DNA of 64,000 nucleotides from Flavobacteriales bacterium (GCA_026129465.1 JAHCIA010000001.1:3179583-3243582); one strand, 5' to 3'; shown: positions 48,631 through 58,741, numbered from the stretch's first letter. The notes: a model not told the origin generated them from the sequence alone. Program-made: numbers and translations.

Positions 48631-51600
48631 ATGTGCAAGCACCATATCTATCCCATTGCGGCCACCAGGTCGCTCCGTTGGTTGCCACTCCTGTTCGCCG
48701 CCCTGGTGAACGGACAGAACGAAGTGATCGTAACGCCGATCATCAACCCACCTTTCAGTCCTTTCCTGTACAACTACCAGAACCAGTTGTTGGTAAGCCT
48801 CACCAACACCTCCGACCAGGTGCTGAGTTTGAAGTTGGTGGGATCCATCGAGGGCGACAACGGCTACAGCGTGCGTACCAACCCCAGCTACATGCCGCCG
48901 CAGCCGATCGTGCTCGGCATCTTCGAAACACGCCTGATACAGGCCGGCAGTTCGTCGCTCACCTTCTTTGATCCCGGCAACGTGACGGTGGTGGCGCCTG
49001 CCAGTATCCAGAGCATGGTGCAACAGACCGGCTTGATGCCCGAAGGCAATTACACGCTGTGTGTGCGCGCCGTGGACTACCAGACGGGCATCCCATTCAG
49101 CGATGAGGCCCCGGCGGGCTGTCTCTTCTTCACCATCACCCAAGCCCAGCCGCCCATGATCACCTGGCCATTCTGCGGCGACTCCATCACCACGCCCTGG
49201 CCCACCTTCACTTGGAGCCCGCCCATCGGCATGCTCGCTGGGGCCGACATCCGCTACGACCTCACCTTGATCGAACTGCTGCCCGGACAGAACGCCGTGG
49301 AGGCCATGTGGCAGGCGCTCGACTACAACGCCAACAACCCGATCGTGCGGCCTGGCCTGTTGGTGCCCAGTTATCCCTGGCAACCCTACGACCCCATCCT
49401 GAAGCAGGATACCTGGTACGCGGTGGCGGTGGTGGCCCAGGACCTGAACAACGCGGTGCTGATCCAGAACCAGGGCCGCAGCGAGGTGTGCGTGTTCATG
49501 TTGCATGAAGGGGTGACCCCGCCACCGGTCCAACAGCCAAGTGCCGTGACCAACATGGTGCAGACCATGACACCCCTGCACAACGCACGCCTGCGTGGCC
49601 GACTGTTGTACCGTTTCAAGGAGGATGGCATGACCACGCTTGCGCCGCTTGGCGCCCCTGCGACCATCGCTGTATCGTCCATCATCCAAGGATGGGGCGT
49701 TGCGGGAGGAACTACCCAGCCAGGGGGGCAGCAGGTGCAGATGGCGCCACTTTTCGGCGGTGGGTCCGGATCCGCGAGCCCGGGGGGAAGCGCATGGGCG
49801 CAGATGACCGACCCATACGCCGCACCGGTGGGTGCCCTGCCACCCGCGCCGTCATTCCCCACGGAGAAGTTCCGCGATCCCCATCCGGTGCCGGTGGACG
49901 GCGCGTTGCCGCTGAAGAACATGCAGGTGCGATTGGTGGAGCGCGTGGTGCTGGAGAACATCACGATCACGCATGGCAACAACACCATTGGCCAGCATGG
50001 GAAGGTCATTCTAGGCTTGGATGACCCCGAGGGCCTCTTCCTCGATCCCAGCAAGGAGGACATCGCCCACGGTGGGCGCGTGCTCAGTGTGTTCACCACC
50101 GGCGCGAATGGGGAGTTCACTGTGGATTATCACCAGCTGAATCCCACGGCGCACCAGGCCGCCAATGTCACCGTGGCAGAGCCGTACATCCACCACTTCA
50201 ACGACAATTTCCAGCCTGTTTGGAGCGATATCCCCACGGTGCATGCGGGCTTGGCCTACCGCGTGCTGATGCTCGAGGTGGTCTCGCCCTACTACTGCAG
50301 CCCGGACCTGGAGATCATGGCCCAGCCGGGCGACGACCTGCAACTGCCCGAGCAGGCGGTGTACGTGCGATCCTATTCGCTGCGTGCAGAGGTGCGTAGC
50401 GACGCCGCGAAGAACCAGGCCATGCCCGACATGCCGCTGCCCAACGTGCGGGTGAAGGTGCTGCGCAAGACCTCGCACACCCCCGAAGGCATACCGAAGA
50501 ATGAAGGACAGAGCATCGAAGGGACCTTCCCGCTGCCACCACATGGTGCGGTACCGCTGGTGGCCCAGACGATCACAGCATCGGATGGCGGCTGCGTGGT
50601 GAAGAACCTCGTACGGCATATGCCGGACACGCCTGACGAGTACCTCGTGGTGGCGCACACCGATGACGCCGCAGGGTCGATCAATTACTCCACCAAGGTG
50701 AAGACCTGGAACACCGGCAAGGCCGCAGGTGATCCCACAGTGGAGGGGGGCTGGGACATGGATGTGGGTGCCTTCGCACCGACGACGATGCGGAACAGCG
50801 CCTTCCAAGTGAAACAGTACACGATCGGCTTCACGTTGCACCCGCGTGCACCGCGTGTCATCGGCCGCGTGTTCGCCTCCGCCACCGAGGTGATCCACGG
50901 CGCGAAGGTGGTCCTGCGGTTGAAATACCAGGTGGATCCCAGTGGTTCCTATACCTGTTGGTTCTGTCCAACCGACAACGATCAGCCCACACACACCGAA
51001 ACGCGCACCGCATGGACCGATGCCAGTGGCTACTTCCACTTCGACCTCATCCCCGTGCTCACGGACCAGGCCGGCCTGTTCCGCGGGCCCGAGGCTACCC
51101 TTTTCGTGCATCATCCCGGCTTCGCGGTGGCCGTACGCCCGCAGAGCGGCGGCAAGCCATTGCTCTTCGGCGAGCAATGGGACCACACGGGCGGCATTTT
51201 CCTGAAGCCCTTCGGCAAGATCGCGGGCACGGTGGTGGACGAGAGCGGCAAACCCGTGAAGAGCGATGTGAAGGGCGGCGACGGGCCGACCGCGCGCACG
51301 GAGACCACGATCACGTACGGTGGCGGACCACCGGGCCAGGGAGGCGGCTGGCAGATGGTGCAGATGAACACCGTGGAGCGCTTCGAGGCACCATGCCCCT
51401 CGGGCAACAACATCCCGATCCTCATTGAACCGCTTTCGGACAAGTACTTCCCTGCGACCTATGCGAAGAGCGTATCGGCGCAAGTGGGCCAGACGCAGGA
51501 GCTTGGTGTGTTCACGGTGAAGGAGAAGCTGCACCGGCTGCTGGTGAAGGTGCGCGATGACCATGGAACAGCGGTCGCCGGCGCCTTGGTGAAGCTCGAT

Positions 51601-54576
51601 GCGCATCAGGCCAACACCCCGGCCAGCGGTGAGGTGTTCTTCCGCTTCGCGAGCAAGGACAATGAGTTCCGCTTGAAGGTGAGGGCTTCCGGCCAGTGGG
51701 TGCCTGTGGACACGCTGATCGTGAACGAGGTTTCCGCCGAGGACCAGGTGTTGACGATCCACCTGAAACCTGGTGCGAAGCTGGCCGGCCACGTGATCGA
51801 GAAGGGCACCACCGCCTTCGTGCCCCATGCACGCGTGTGGGTGGAACTGGGCAACGACCAATACGGTCCCATCCTGCACGAGACCATGGCGGACGAGATC
51901 GGGGAGTACGTGCTGGACGGGGTGCCCTTGAAGACCATGATCGTGCATGCCGCGAAGCAGGAAGAAGGCGTCACCTGGCTCGCTGAGGCGAAACAGGTAC
52001 AGCATATGCCCGCACCAGCGCAGGGTGGGCAGCCATTCTTCCCGCACACCAAGCTGGAGCTGCAGCGTATCGCTGGGATCGACATCAGCACGCTGCTCGG
52101 GTTCAAGGTGGAGTTGGAACAGTACCAGAAGCACAACGACGGCACGGCCACCATCGGCGGGGCTTTCATCGATCTGCCGGCGAACGCCAACTTCAAGCTG
52201 GAGGATGCTGGTACCCGTATGCCGTTCAGTGGCGTGAAGGTGAAACCCGGCGCACCCAACGCGCAAGGCGTACCCAAGGCGGAGCCCGTCGTCAATTCCT
52301 TCCTGACCGATGCGACACATGTGGCGGTGAAACTCCATGGTGGCCATGACATGACCCTGGAAGGCCCGCCCTCCTTGTTCGGGCTCGGGCGTGTGGCGGC
52401 CCATGCCGAGCCGGACGGTGGAGCCATACGTGGGCAGGTGAGCACCGAGCTCTCCACCTTCAAGTTCACCTATGACTTCAACGGCCGCTTCTACCTCGGT
52501 GAAGGACCCGATCAGCCTGTGATCACCGTCTTCCGCAGCGGAACCGGATCGGCCAAGCGCAACTACCATCTGATGGATATGGGCTATCCGCAGGGCGGTG
52601 GCGGAGGATGGCAGATCGCGATCCCTTCGCCCAAGGACATCGCTTTCGATCTGCGTGGTTTCCCTGCACATGCCGACCGCGTGAAGAGCTATGTCGCAAC
52701 GGACACCTTCAGCCTTCGCACCATCCTGCGCATCGAAGGCATCCCGGCTATGGTGCCGGGCACGCTGGACATCGATGTAGGCGATGTGAAGGTGATGCAT
52801 GAGGACATCATGGGCATCCAAGGCGGCGGGCAGCAACTGTCCTTCCAGATCGGCCAGTGGAAGGTGGAGTCCACGACGCCCTGGGGTTTCGACAAGGACC
52901 TGGGCTGCATCACCGTGCCCGGCGCCAGGCTCATCACGCACCGCGCCACCGCCGAGGTGAGTGGCGTGTTGCTCTGGCCCGATGACATCGACCTGGACGC
53001 GAAGAAGATCGGCGAAGTGCGCCTGGGCGATGCCGTGCCATTGAAGGCCAGCGATGGCACACCTTGGGCCTTCGGCTACAGCCAGGGTGAGCAGGCCTGG
53101 GTGCTGGGCAAGGCGGGATACGCCGGGCAGAGCATGTTCCACTTCACGGGCGTGCCCAAACTCTCGCCCGCCCGTGTAGACCTTTCCGCGTTCAGGCTGC
53201 TGAGCAACGGCAGCGAGAAGGTCACCGTGCTGGAAAGCGATCACCGCTTCGAGGACATCGTGGACTTCCGCGTGCAGAGTCTCGACCCCGGCGTGGACAA
53301 CGTGCAGCTGTTGGGAAGGCCCGCGTTGGAGGTCCCGAATTTCCCCAACGCCACCGGGCGCATCAAGCTCACCAGGCAGGGCAACCAGATCAAGAGCGAA
53401 CTGTTGCCCTTCGTCGCCACAGTGCCCACGCACGGCAAGGTGGACTTCGACTTCCTCACGGACCTCGCGGTGAGCAAGGGCAAGTTCGTCAGCAACGGCA
53501 GGCTGCTGGTCTGGGATGAAGGGAAGGAGACCTACATCGAATTGATCGGCCTGCTCACGCACACCAAGAGCGGCACACGCATCGACGTGATCAAGACCAA
53601 CGGGCAGCAGGCGCCGGGCACCATCGAGCAGGAGGTGGCCCTGGCGGGGAATGAACGGTTGCTGGTGCGTGATGGGCAGCAGAAGGTGTCCGCAGGCCAA
53701 TGGGATGAGCTGTGGTTCGATGCCAACATGAAGAACTTCAAGGCCATCGATGCCGCGCAGCCGCCCATGCGCTTCGTGGTGAAGGGCGCCGTGAGCCTGG
53801 ACAAAGGCGCGATCAAGATGGACCAGATCTCCACACCCTTCGGCGACATGGCCATCGGCTACGACTTCAAGAAGAGCATGCTGCTGGGCAGTCTCACCAT
53901 GAAGCACTTTCCCTCACCGCCGCTCACGGTGCATCAGGCCACGCTCGGGCTGGTGGCCGGCGGAGGCGGTTTCATGGTGCATTGCGGTGACGCCGACGTG
54001 ATGATCGATATCCTGCCGCCACTGATCAATACGTTGCAACCGGGCTTCATCATCGGTGCGCACACCGCCGTGCCGCCTGATGTGGTGGCCAACGTGATGG
54101 CCAAGGCGCGCAACAAGAGCCTGCCGCCGCAACTGGCCGCCAACCGCGTGAACGGTCTCTTCGTCACAGCCAAGAAGCCGGTCCTGGAAGTGTCGTTGCC
54201 CGGCATCGACCTCGGCGTGGTAAGCGCCGGTGGTCACCTGAAGACGGGCATCGACGCGCGCTACTGGCTGGATCTGGAACAGGGACTTCATGTGGGTGGA
54301 TTGGCCTACTTCGACTTCAAGTACGCCGTGGACGCCGCGGTCTGCGAATTGTGCCTAGCGCTGTTGATGGAGCTCTCGCTGAGCGCCGCTGTGCAACCTG
54401 GACCCGTGTTCAATGCTACGGGCTGTGGTGTGGCCTCCGTGAGCGGAAGCCTTTGCGGTGTGAGCGTGAGTGAGAGCGTGGGTGTGAAAGCGGAGCTGTC
54501 CTCTTCTGGCGGCCTCCATGTGGGTCTGGGTTCCGGCGGCTCCTGTTCCCATCAGAATGTTCCTTCATGCCATTGA
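48631..54576 (+). CDS. Giant secreted multidomain protein (1981 residues), unknown
   Basis: Signal peptide-like N-terminus (RSLRWLPLLFAALVNGQ). Residues about 30-180 form an N-terminal beta domain (ITPP-like VIVTPIINPPFSPFLYNY start, VSLTNTSDQVLSLKLVGSIEG). FN3-like sequence about 185-320 (WPTFTWSPP). A Gly/Gln/Pro-rich linker at about 355-400. Several carboxypeptidase-regulatory-like units occur (VIGRVFASATEV near 743, IAGTVVDESGKPV near 863, LAGHVIEKGTTAFVPHA near 1050). The C-terminal 120 residues are Gly/Ser-rich with six Cys and no type IX sorting motif. It follows the barrel gene by 3 nt and precedes the FN3 gene by 3 nt. How it leaves the cell and what it binds are unknown. Confidence 0.7.
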   Translation: MCKHHIYPIAATRSLRWLPLLFAALVNGQNEVIVTPIINPPFSPFLYNYQNQLLVSLTNTSDQVLSLKLVGSIEGDNGYSVRTNPSYMPPQPIVLGIFETRLIQAGSSSLTFFDPGNVTVVAPASIQSMVQQTGLMPEGNYTLCVRAVDYQTGIPFSDEAPAGCLFFTITQAQPPMITWPFCGDSITTPWPTFTWSPPIGMLAGADIRYDLTLIELLPGQNAVEAMWQALDYNANNPIVRPGLLVPSYPWQPYDPILKQDTWYAVAVVAQDLNNAVLIQNQGRSEVCVFMLHEGVTPPPVQQPSAVTNMVQTMTPLHNARLRGRLLYRFKEDGMTTLAPLGAPATIAVSSIIQGWGVAGGTTQPGGQQVQMAPLFGGGSGSASPGGSAWAQMTDPYAAPVGALPPAPSFPTEKFRDPHPVPVDGALPLKNMQVRLVERVVLENITITHGNNTIGQHGKVILGLDDPEGLFLDPSKEDIAHGGRVLSVFTTGANGEFTVDYHQLNPTAHQAANVTVAEPYIHHFNDNFQPVWSDIPTVHAGLAYRVLMLEVVSPYYCSPDLEIMAQPGDDLQLPEQAVYVRSYSLRAEVRSDAAKNQAMPDMPLPNVRVKVLRKTSHTPEGIPKNEGQSIEGTFPLPPHGAVPLVAQTITASDGGCVVKNLVRHMPDTPDEYLVVAHTDDAAGSINYSTKVKTWNTGKAAGDPTVEGGWDMDVGAFAPTTMRNSAFQVKQYTIGFTLHPRAPRVIGRVFASATEVIHGAKVVLRLKYQVDPSGSYTCWFCPTDNDQPTHTETRTAWTDASGYFHFDLIPVLTDQAGLFRGPEATLFVHHPGFAVAVRPQSGGKPLLFGEQWDHTGGIFLKPFGKIAGTVVDESGKPVKSDVKGGDGPTARTETTITYGGGPPGQGGGWQMVQMNTVERFEAPCPSGNNIPILIEPLSDKYFPATYAKSVSAQVGQTQELGVFTVKEKLHRLLVKVRDDHGTAVAGALVKLDAHQANTPASGEVFFRFASKDNEFRLKVRASGQWVPVDTLIVNEVSAEDQVLTIHLKPGAKLAGHVIEKGTTAFVPHARVWVELGNDQYGPILHETMADEIGEYVLDGVPLKTMIVHAAKQEEGVTWLAEAKQVQHMPAPAQGGQPFFPHTKLELQRIAGIDISTLLGFKVELEQYQKHNDGTATIGGAFIDLPANANFKLEDAGTRMPFSGVKVKPGAPNAQGVPKAEPVVNSFLTDATHVAVKLHGGHDMTLEGPPSLFGLGRVAAHAEPDGGAIRGQVSTELSTFKFTYDFNGRFYLGEGPDQPVITVFRSGTGSAKRNYHLMDMGYPQGGGGGWQIAIPSPKDIAFDLRGFPAHADRVKSYVATDTFSLRTILRIEGIPAMVPGTLDIDVGDVKVMHEDIMGIQGGGQQLSFQIGQWKVESTTPWGFDKDLGCITVPGARLITHRATAEVSGVLLWPDDIDLDAKKIGEVRLGDAVPLKASDGTPWAFGYSQGEQAWVLGKAGYAGQSMFHFTGVPKLSPARVDLSAFRLLSNGSEKVTVLESDHRFEDIVDFRVQSLDPGVDNVQLLGRPALEVPNFPNATGRIKLTRQGNQIKSELLPFVATVPTHGKVDFDFLTDLAVSKGKFVSNGRLLVWDEGKETYIELIGLLTHTKSGTRIDVIKTNGQQAPGTIEQEVALAGNERLLVRDGQQKVSAGQWDELWFDANMKNFKAIDAAQPPMRFVVKGAVSLDKGAIKMDQISTPFGDMAIGYDFKKSMLLGSLTMKHFPSPPLTVHQATLGLVAGGGGFMVHCGDADVMIDILPPLINTLQPGFIIGAHTAVPPDVVANVMAKARNKSLPPQLAANRVNGLFVTAKKPVLEVSLPGIDLGVVSAGGHLKTGIDARYWLDLEQGLHVGGLAYFDFKYAVDAAVCELCLALLMELSLSAAVQPGPVFNATGCGVASVSGSLCGVSVSESVGVKAELSSSGGLHVGLGSGGSCSHQNVPSCH

Positions 54577-54579
54577 ACC

Positions 54580-56112
54580 ATGCGCCACTCGAGCATCCCC
54601 TTCCTCGCGCTCGCGCTCACCGCGCATGCGCAGCCCCGTGGCTCCGTTGCGGTGGATCCCAGGCCCCAAGCGGTGCTGGTTGCCCACAACGAACCCACAC
54701 CAGAGATCCTCTGGTTCCTGCCCGGGGGCAGTGCGACGGCCGCCTTCCGGGTGTTCCAGCGCAGGCAGTACATCGGCCAGGAAGAGGTGCGCGCCTGCCG
54801 TACACTCTTTCATCAGCGAGGCGATTCGCTCTTCGTGCTGATGATCGACACGTTGCCCCTGCCCGAGGGCGTGTACGAGTACAGGCTGCTGCCCATCGAT
54901 GACGCGGGCCGCGAAGGCGCATCCTCGCATTGGGTCACGGTGTCCACATTGGACATGGAGCGCCGGCCATATCCGCACAGCATCGTGGCGCGTGGCGACC
55001 GGCAGGAGCGCGCGATACGGCTCGCATGGCGCGTGGCCCGGCCCCAACGTGCGCGCTCGGTGCGCATCCTGCGCGCCGACACCTATGATGGCCCTTACAC
55101 CCTGCTGGCCGAGCGTGGGCCGTTGGACACCGTGCTGCTGGACCCTGTGCATCGCGTGAAGGAGCACCTGTTCTACCGCGTGCAGGTGATCGACGTCTTC
55201 GGACCAGGGGCGATCAGCGTTCCGGTGCTAGCCCTGAGCGATGCCGAACCCCTGTGCCTGCCGCCGGTGTTGCTGAGCGTGAAACCCGGACTGGACGGTG
55301 TGACCCTCACGTGGGAGCCACAGGGCGACGATATCATGGGCTACGTGGTGCAGCGCACGGCCGCTGGCGAGGATCGTTGGCGCGATGTCTCCGGACTCCT
55401 TTTCCGCGATACGATCACCACCTGGTCGGATACTTCGGTGCCTGCGGACCGCCTGCATGTGTGGCGGGTGGTCGCCATAGGTCTGGGCGAGAAGCGCAGT
55501 GGGCCGAGTGACTTCATCTTCGCCACCCGTGCTTCACACACAGCGCCACCGCCTCCAGAAGATGTGGTGGCGCGAAGGCAGGATCGCGCACAGGTACTGA
55601 TCAGCTGGCGGCCACCGCTGGTCAGCGATGCGATCATCGCGGGTTATCATGTAGAGCGCACCAAGTCCGGTGATGACCGTTTCACGCCGATCACCGCGAA
55701 ACCAGTGGAACCAGGAGAGGGCCGTTTCGTGGACACCACGGCGTCTCCCGCATCCGCATGGGATTATCGTGTGCGAAGTGTCTCGCCATCGACGATCACG
55801 GGTGGCCCATCGAGGATCGCACGGGTGGCCGCGGAGGCGACCACTTCGGCGCCACGCCTGTTGCTGGCCGAGCGTACGGCGAAGGGCGTGGCGTTGCGGT
55901 GGCCGTCCATGCAGCGCGATGTGAAGGCGCTGCGTGTGTATCGCGGTGACGGTCTCAGCGAACCGAAGCGTCTGCGAGAACTGCCTCCCGACGCACAGGG
56001 CTGGCTCGATGACAAGCCGGTGAAGGGAGTCACGCAGTTCTATTTCGTACGCGCCGTGCTCGTTGATGGAAGTGAGGGAGAGTTGAGCCTTCCGGTGGCG
56101 TTGCGGTGGTAA
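54580..56112 (+). CDS. Secreted fibronectin type III-repeat protein
   Basis: A 510-residue protein with signal peptide (MRHSSIPFLALALTAHAQ). Four FN3-like modules can be traced by their strands: about 35-125 (YEYRLLPIDDAG), 135-225 (RAIRLAWRV…LFYRVQVIDVFG), 235-320 (GVTLTWEPQ…DIMGYVVQRT, HVWRVVAIG), 330-420 (VLISWRP…AGYHVERT, WDYRVRSVS) and a partial one to the end. No enzymatic or sorting domain. FN3 modules mediate protein binding; here probably with the giant protein or the barrel encoded upstream (inference). Confidence 0.75.
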   Translation: MRHSSIPFLALALTAHAQPRGSVAVDPRPQAVLVAHNEPTPEILWFLPGGSATAAFRVFQRRQYIGQEEVRACRTLFHQRGDSLFVLMIDTLPLPEGVYEYRLLPIDDAGREGASSHWVTVSTLDMERRPYPHSIVARGDRQERAIRLAWRVARPQRARSVRILRADTYDGPYTLLAERGPLDTVLLDPVHRVKEHLFYRVQVIDVFGPGAISVPVLALSDAEPLCLPPVLLSVKPGLDGVTLTWEPQGDDIMGYVVQRTAAGEDRWRDVSGLLFRDTITTWSDTSVPADRLHVWRVVAIGLGEKRSGPSDFIFATRASHTAPPPPEDVVARRQDRAQVLISWRPPLVSDAIIAGYHVERTKSGDDRFTPITAKPVEPGEGRFVDTTASPASAWDYRVRSVSPSTITGGPSRIARVAAEATTSAPRLLLAERTAKGVALRWPSMQRDVKALRVYRGDGLSEPKRLRELPPDAQGWLDDKPVKGVTQFYFVRAVLVDGSEGELSLPVALRW

Positions 56113-56224
56113 GGATGCCCGTCGTCCGAAGCCCAGCGCCGATCGCCCCCCCCCATGCGTTTCGTCGATCACCTGCCCGGCCAGCCCCTAGCCCAGTCTA
56201 CATTCACGCCCAAGCAGAGCACGG

Positions 56225-57577
56225 ATGAAGCCCCCGCGCACTTCCATGTCCTTGGTCACCTGTCTGTTGTCGATGGGTATGGCGGCCCAGATCTTCGTGG
56301 AGCCCATGGGTCCGGTCGCGGCTTGTGGCGATCTCAACCTGCCGGTGACTTTCAGTACAACGGATGTGTTCAACCCCGGCAATGTCTTCACCGTGGAATT
56401 GTCGGACTCCACAGGCTCCTTCGCATTGCCCACGGTGATCGGCAGTGCAGTGGGAACAGGTGCTGGCAGCATCTCCTGCACCTTCCCTGCGGGGATCGGT
56501 GGTGGCGGCTGGGCGATCCGTGTGACCGCTTCGGATCCGGCGCAGATCGGAGATGCCTATGCGCTGCCCATCACCACAGTGGTGCCGCCCAATGCGGGTC
56601 TGAGTAGCGCGGTGACAGTTTGTTCGAACAGCGGTCCGGTCCAGCTCCTGAACCTGTTGGCTGGCTCTCCGGACGTGGGCGGCACTTGGTCGGGACCACT
56701 TGGTCCGATGAACGGAACCTTCGATCCGGCTGCTGACCCAGCGGGACCGTACCAGTACGTGGTGGACGCGACTCCGCCGTGTCTCCTCGAAACAGCCATA
56801 CTTAGCGTGGCCGTTGTGCTTGCACCAAACGCTGGCACGAGTAATAGCATCACTGTTTGCAGCAGCGATCCGCCGTTCATCTTGCTCAACCTGCTTGATG
56901 GGTCGCCTCAGGTGGGTGGCTCGTGGACTTCACTAGCGGGTAATCCCAGCCCGAACTTCTTCTTACCCGGAACGGATATGCCGGGTTGCTATACGTACAC
57001 GGTGCCTGGCATGGCGCCTTGTGCGAATGATGCTGCCACACTTTGCATTATGGTCACGGATGCGATCGATCCAGGTGAGGACTTTACCATCACGCAATGC
57101 GGCGGTCCACCTATCGACATGCAGGCAGGGCTGCTTCCCGGAGGCACATGGACCTACCTGGGCGTGGAGCACAGCAACCTCTTCACACCGGGTGTGGACC
57201 CACCTGGGTCTTACGTATACACCATGCCCCCAACGCCTTCCTGTTCAGGTGCGAGTGTCACCGCCACCATGTTGGTGTACATGCCTCCCAACGCCGGTGG
57301 CAACGCTACGGTGAACTGGTGCGCCAGCTTCGGTGCGCTGGATCTCTTCGCGCAACTGGGCGGCAACCCCGACCCCGGGGGCGCTTGGACGGACGACAGC
57401 GGCACGGGCGCGCTCAGCGGGGACATGTTCGATCCTGCAGGCGTGCCGAGCGGCACCTACACCTTCACGTATACCGTGATGGTCAACGGCGTCTGCCTGC
57501 CTGGGCAAGCCACGGTCACTGTGGTGAACACGGCCGTGTGCATGGTGCCACCACAGACGAACGACCCCGTGGAGTGA
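56225..57577 (+). CDS. Secreted repeat protein (GGxW modules), no sorting domain
   Basis: A 450-residue protein with signal peptide (MKPPRTSMSLVTCLLSMGMAAQ). After an N-terminal beta domain it has four modules of about 75-80 residues, each with a Cys near the start, LLNLLxGSP, VGGxW, FDPA and PGxYxYxV (GGTWSGPLGPMNG, VGGSWTSLAGNP, GGTWTYLGVEH, PGGAWTDDSG). These units occur in large Bacteroidota secreted proteins, usually followed by a type IX sorting domain; here the protein ends after the last module, so it may be C-terminally truncated. Its stop abuts the stop of the convergent PLP-enzyme gene with no gap. Confidence 0.7.
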   Translation: MKPPRTSMSLVTCLLSMGMAAQIFVEPMGPVAACGDLNLPVTFSTTDVFNPGNVFTVELSDSTGSFALPTVIGSAVGTGAGSISCTFPAGIGGGGWAIRVTASDPAQIGDAYALPITTVVPPNAGLSSAVTVCSNSGPVQLLNLLAGSPDVGGTWSGPLGPMNGTFDPAADPAGPYQYVVDATPPCLLETAILSVAVVLAPNAGTSNSITVCSSDPPFILLNLLDGSPQVGGSWTSLAGNPSPNFFLPGTDMPGCYTYTVPGMAPCANDAATLCIMVTDAIDPGEDFTITQCGGPPIDMQAGLLPGGTWTYLGVEHSNLFTPGVDPPGSYVYTMPPTPSCSGASVTATMLVYMPPNAGGNATVNWCASFGALDLFAQLGGNPDPGGAWTDDSGTGALSGDMFDPAGVPSGTYTFTYTVMVNGVCLPGQATVTVVNTAVCMVPPQTNDPVE

Positions 57578-58741
57578 TCACACCTTCGCCAGGGCCTGTT
57601 CCAGGTCGGCGATGAGCAGGTCCGGGTCTTCAAGTCCCACGTAGAGCCGCACCATGGTGAAGGGCAGGTCCGTGTAGTAGCCGCTGGGTCCTTGCAATGC
57701 GCACACCGGCCATTGCAGGCTCTCGTAGCCGCCCCAACTCACGGCGATCAGGAAGGTCTTCAGGTGGTCGCAGAAGCGCTCCACGGCGGCCACGTCCTGT
57801 GCGTCGAGCTCGATGCTCATCAGGCCGGACACGCGCTTCATCTGCTTCTTCGCCAGCGCATGCTGCGGATGGCTTTCCAGGCCGGGCCAATGCACGCGCT
57901 TCACCTTGGGGTGCGCCTTCAGGAAGCGGGCCACCTTTTCCGCGTTGTCCGCGCTGCGTTCCATGCGCAGGGGCAGGGTGCGGAGCCCCCGCATCAGCAG
58001 CCACGCATCATGGGGTGATGGCGCGGCGCCGAGCGTCATGAACTCCTTGGCCATCACCTGCCGGATGTGCGCATGGCTGCCGGCCAGCACGCCCGCCACC
58101 ACATCGCTGTGGCCATTGAGGTACTTGGTGGCGCTGTGGGCCACGAGGTCCGCGCCCAAGGCGATGGGCTGCTGGAAGAGTGGGCTGTTGTAGCTGTTTT
58201 CGCAGAGCGAAATGATGCCATGCTCCTTGGCGATGGCGCATACCGCGGCGATGTCCTGCAACTCGAAGGTGAGCGAGTTGGGACTCTCCAGGATGAAGAA
58301 GGTGGTGTTGGGTCGGACCGCTTTCCGGTAGTTCTCCGGATCGGTGCCATCCACGAAGGTGTGCTCCACGCCGAAGCGGGGCAGCAGTTCCATCAACAGC
58401 TTCTTCGTCCAGCTGTAGGGCTTTTGCACGCACACGATGTGGTCGCCGGCCTTGGTGAAGCTCATCACCGCCGCTGCGATGGCCGCGCTTCCGCTGCTGA
58501 AGACCAGGGCATCCTCCGCACCTTCCAAAGCCGCCACCTTCTTCCGCAGCATGGCCACGGTGGGGTTGAAGCCACGTGTGTACAGCGGCCGGTCGAACTC
58601 CTGCTGCACCACGGCGCGCATGGCGGCCACGGTGGGGTAAGTGAAGTTGCCGCTCTGCACGATGGGTGGCACTACGGCATCGAAACCGCGCTCGCGCTCT
58701 TCGCCGAGGTGGGTGAGGATGAAGGAGAGGTCTTCGGACAT
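57578..58741 (-). CDS. Cys/Met-metabolism PLP-dependent enzyme (cystathionine gamma-synthase family)
   Basis: A 387-residue PLP enzyme. Family motifs: YTRGFNPT, FSSGSAAIAA, PYSWTKKLL, ESPN, the PLP lysine Lys206 in SATKYLNGHSD, SPHDAWLLMRGLRTLPLR, SWGGYESL, RLYVGLED. The strongly conserved Asp that pairs with the PLP ring nitrogen (usual DNTFxxP) is Glu181 in CENSYNSP, which may alter specificity. The family does gamma-replacement or elimination on cystathionine, methionine or homoserine esters. ATG 58741 is preferred; a GTG at 58753 would add four residues. Confidence 0.85.
   Translation of the reverse strand: MSEDLSFILTHLGEERERGFDAVVPPIVQSGNFTYPTVAAMRAVVQQEFDRPLYTRGFNPTVAMLRKKVAALEGAEDALVFSSGSAAIAAAVMSFTKAGDHIVCVQKPYSWTKKLLMELLPRFGVEHTFVDGTDPENYRKAVRPNTTFFILESPNSLTFELQDIAAVCAIAKEHGIISLCENSYNSPLFQQPIALGADLVAHSATKYLNGHSDVVAGVLAGSHAHIRQVMAKEFMTLGAAPSPHDAWLLMRGLRTLPLRMERSADNAEKVARFLKAHPKVKRVHWPGLESHPQHALAKKQMKRVSGLMSIELDAQDVAAVERFCDHLKTFLIAVSWGGYESLQWPVCALQGPSGYYTDLPFTMVRLYVGLEDPDLLIADLEQALAKV

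Noticed and set aside
50011..53907. A 1298-codon open frame antisense to the giant secreted protein
   Set aside because: The plus-strand protein has a signal peptide, domain repeats and tight operon spacing; the antisense frame is rich in His/Gly/Ala with no family features.
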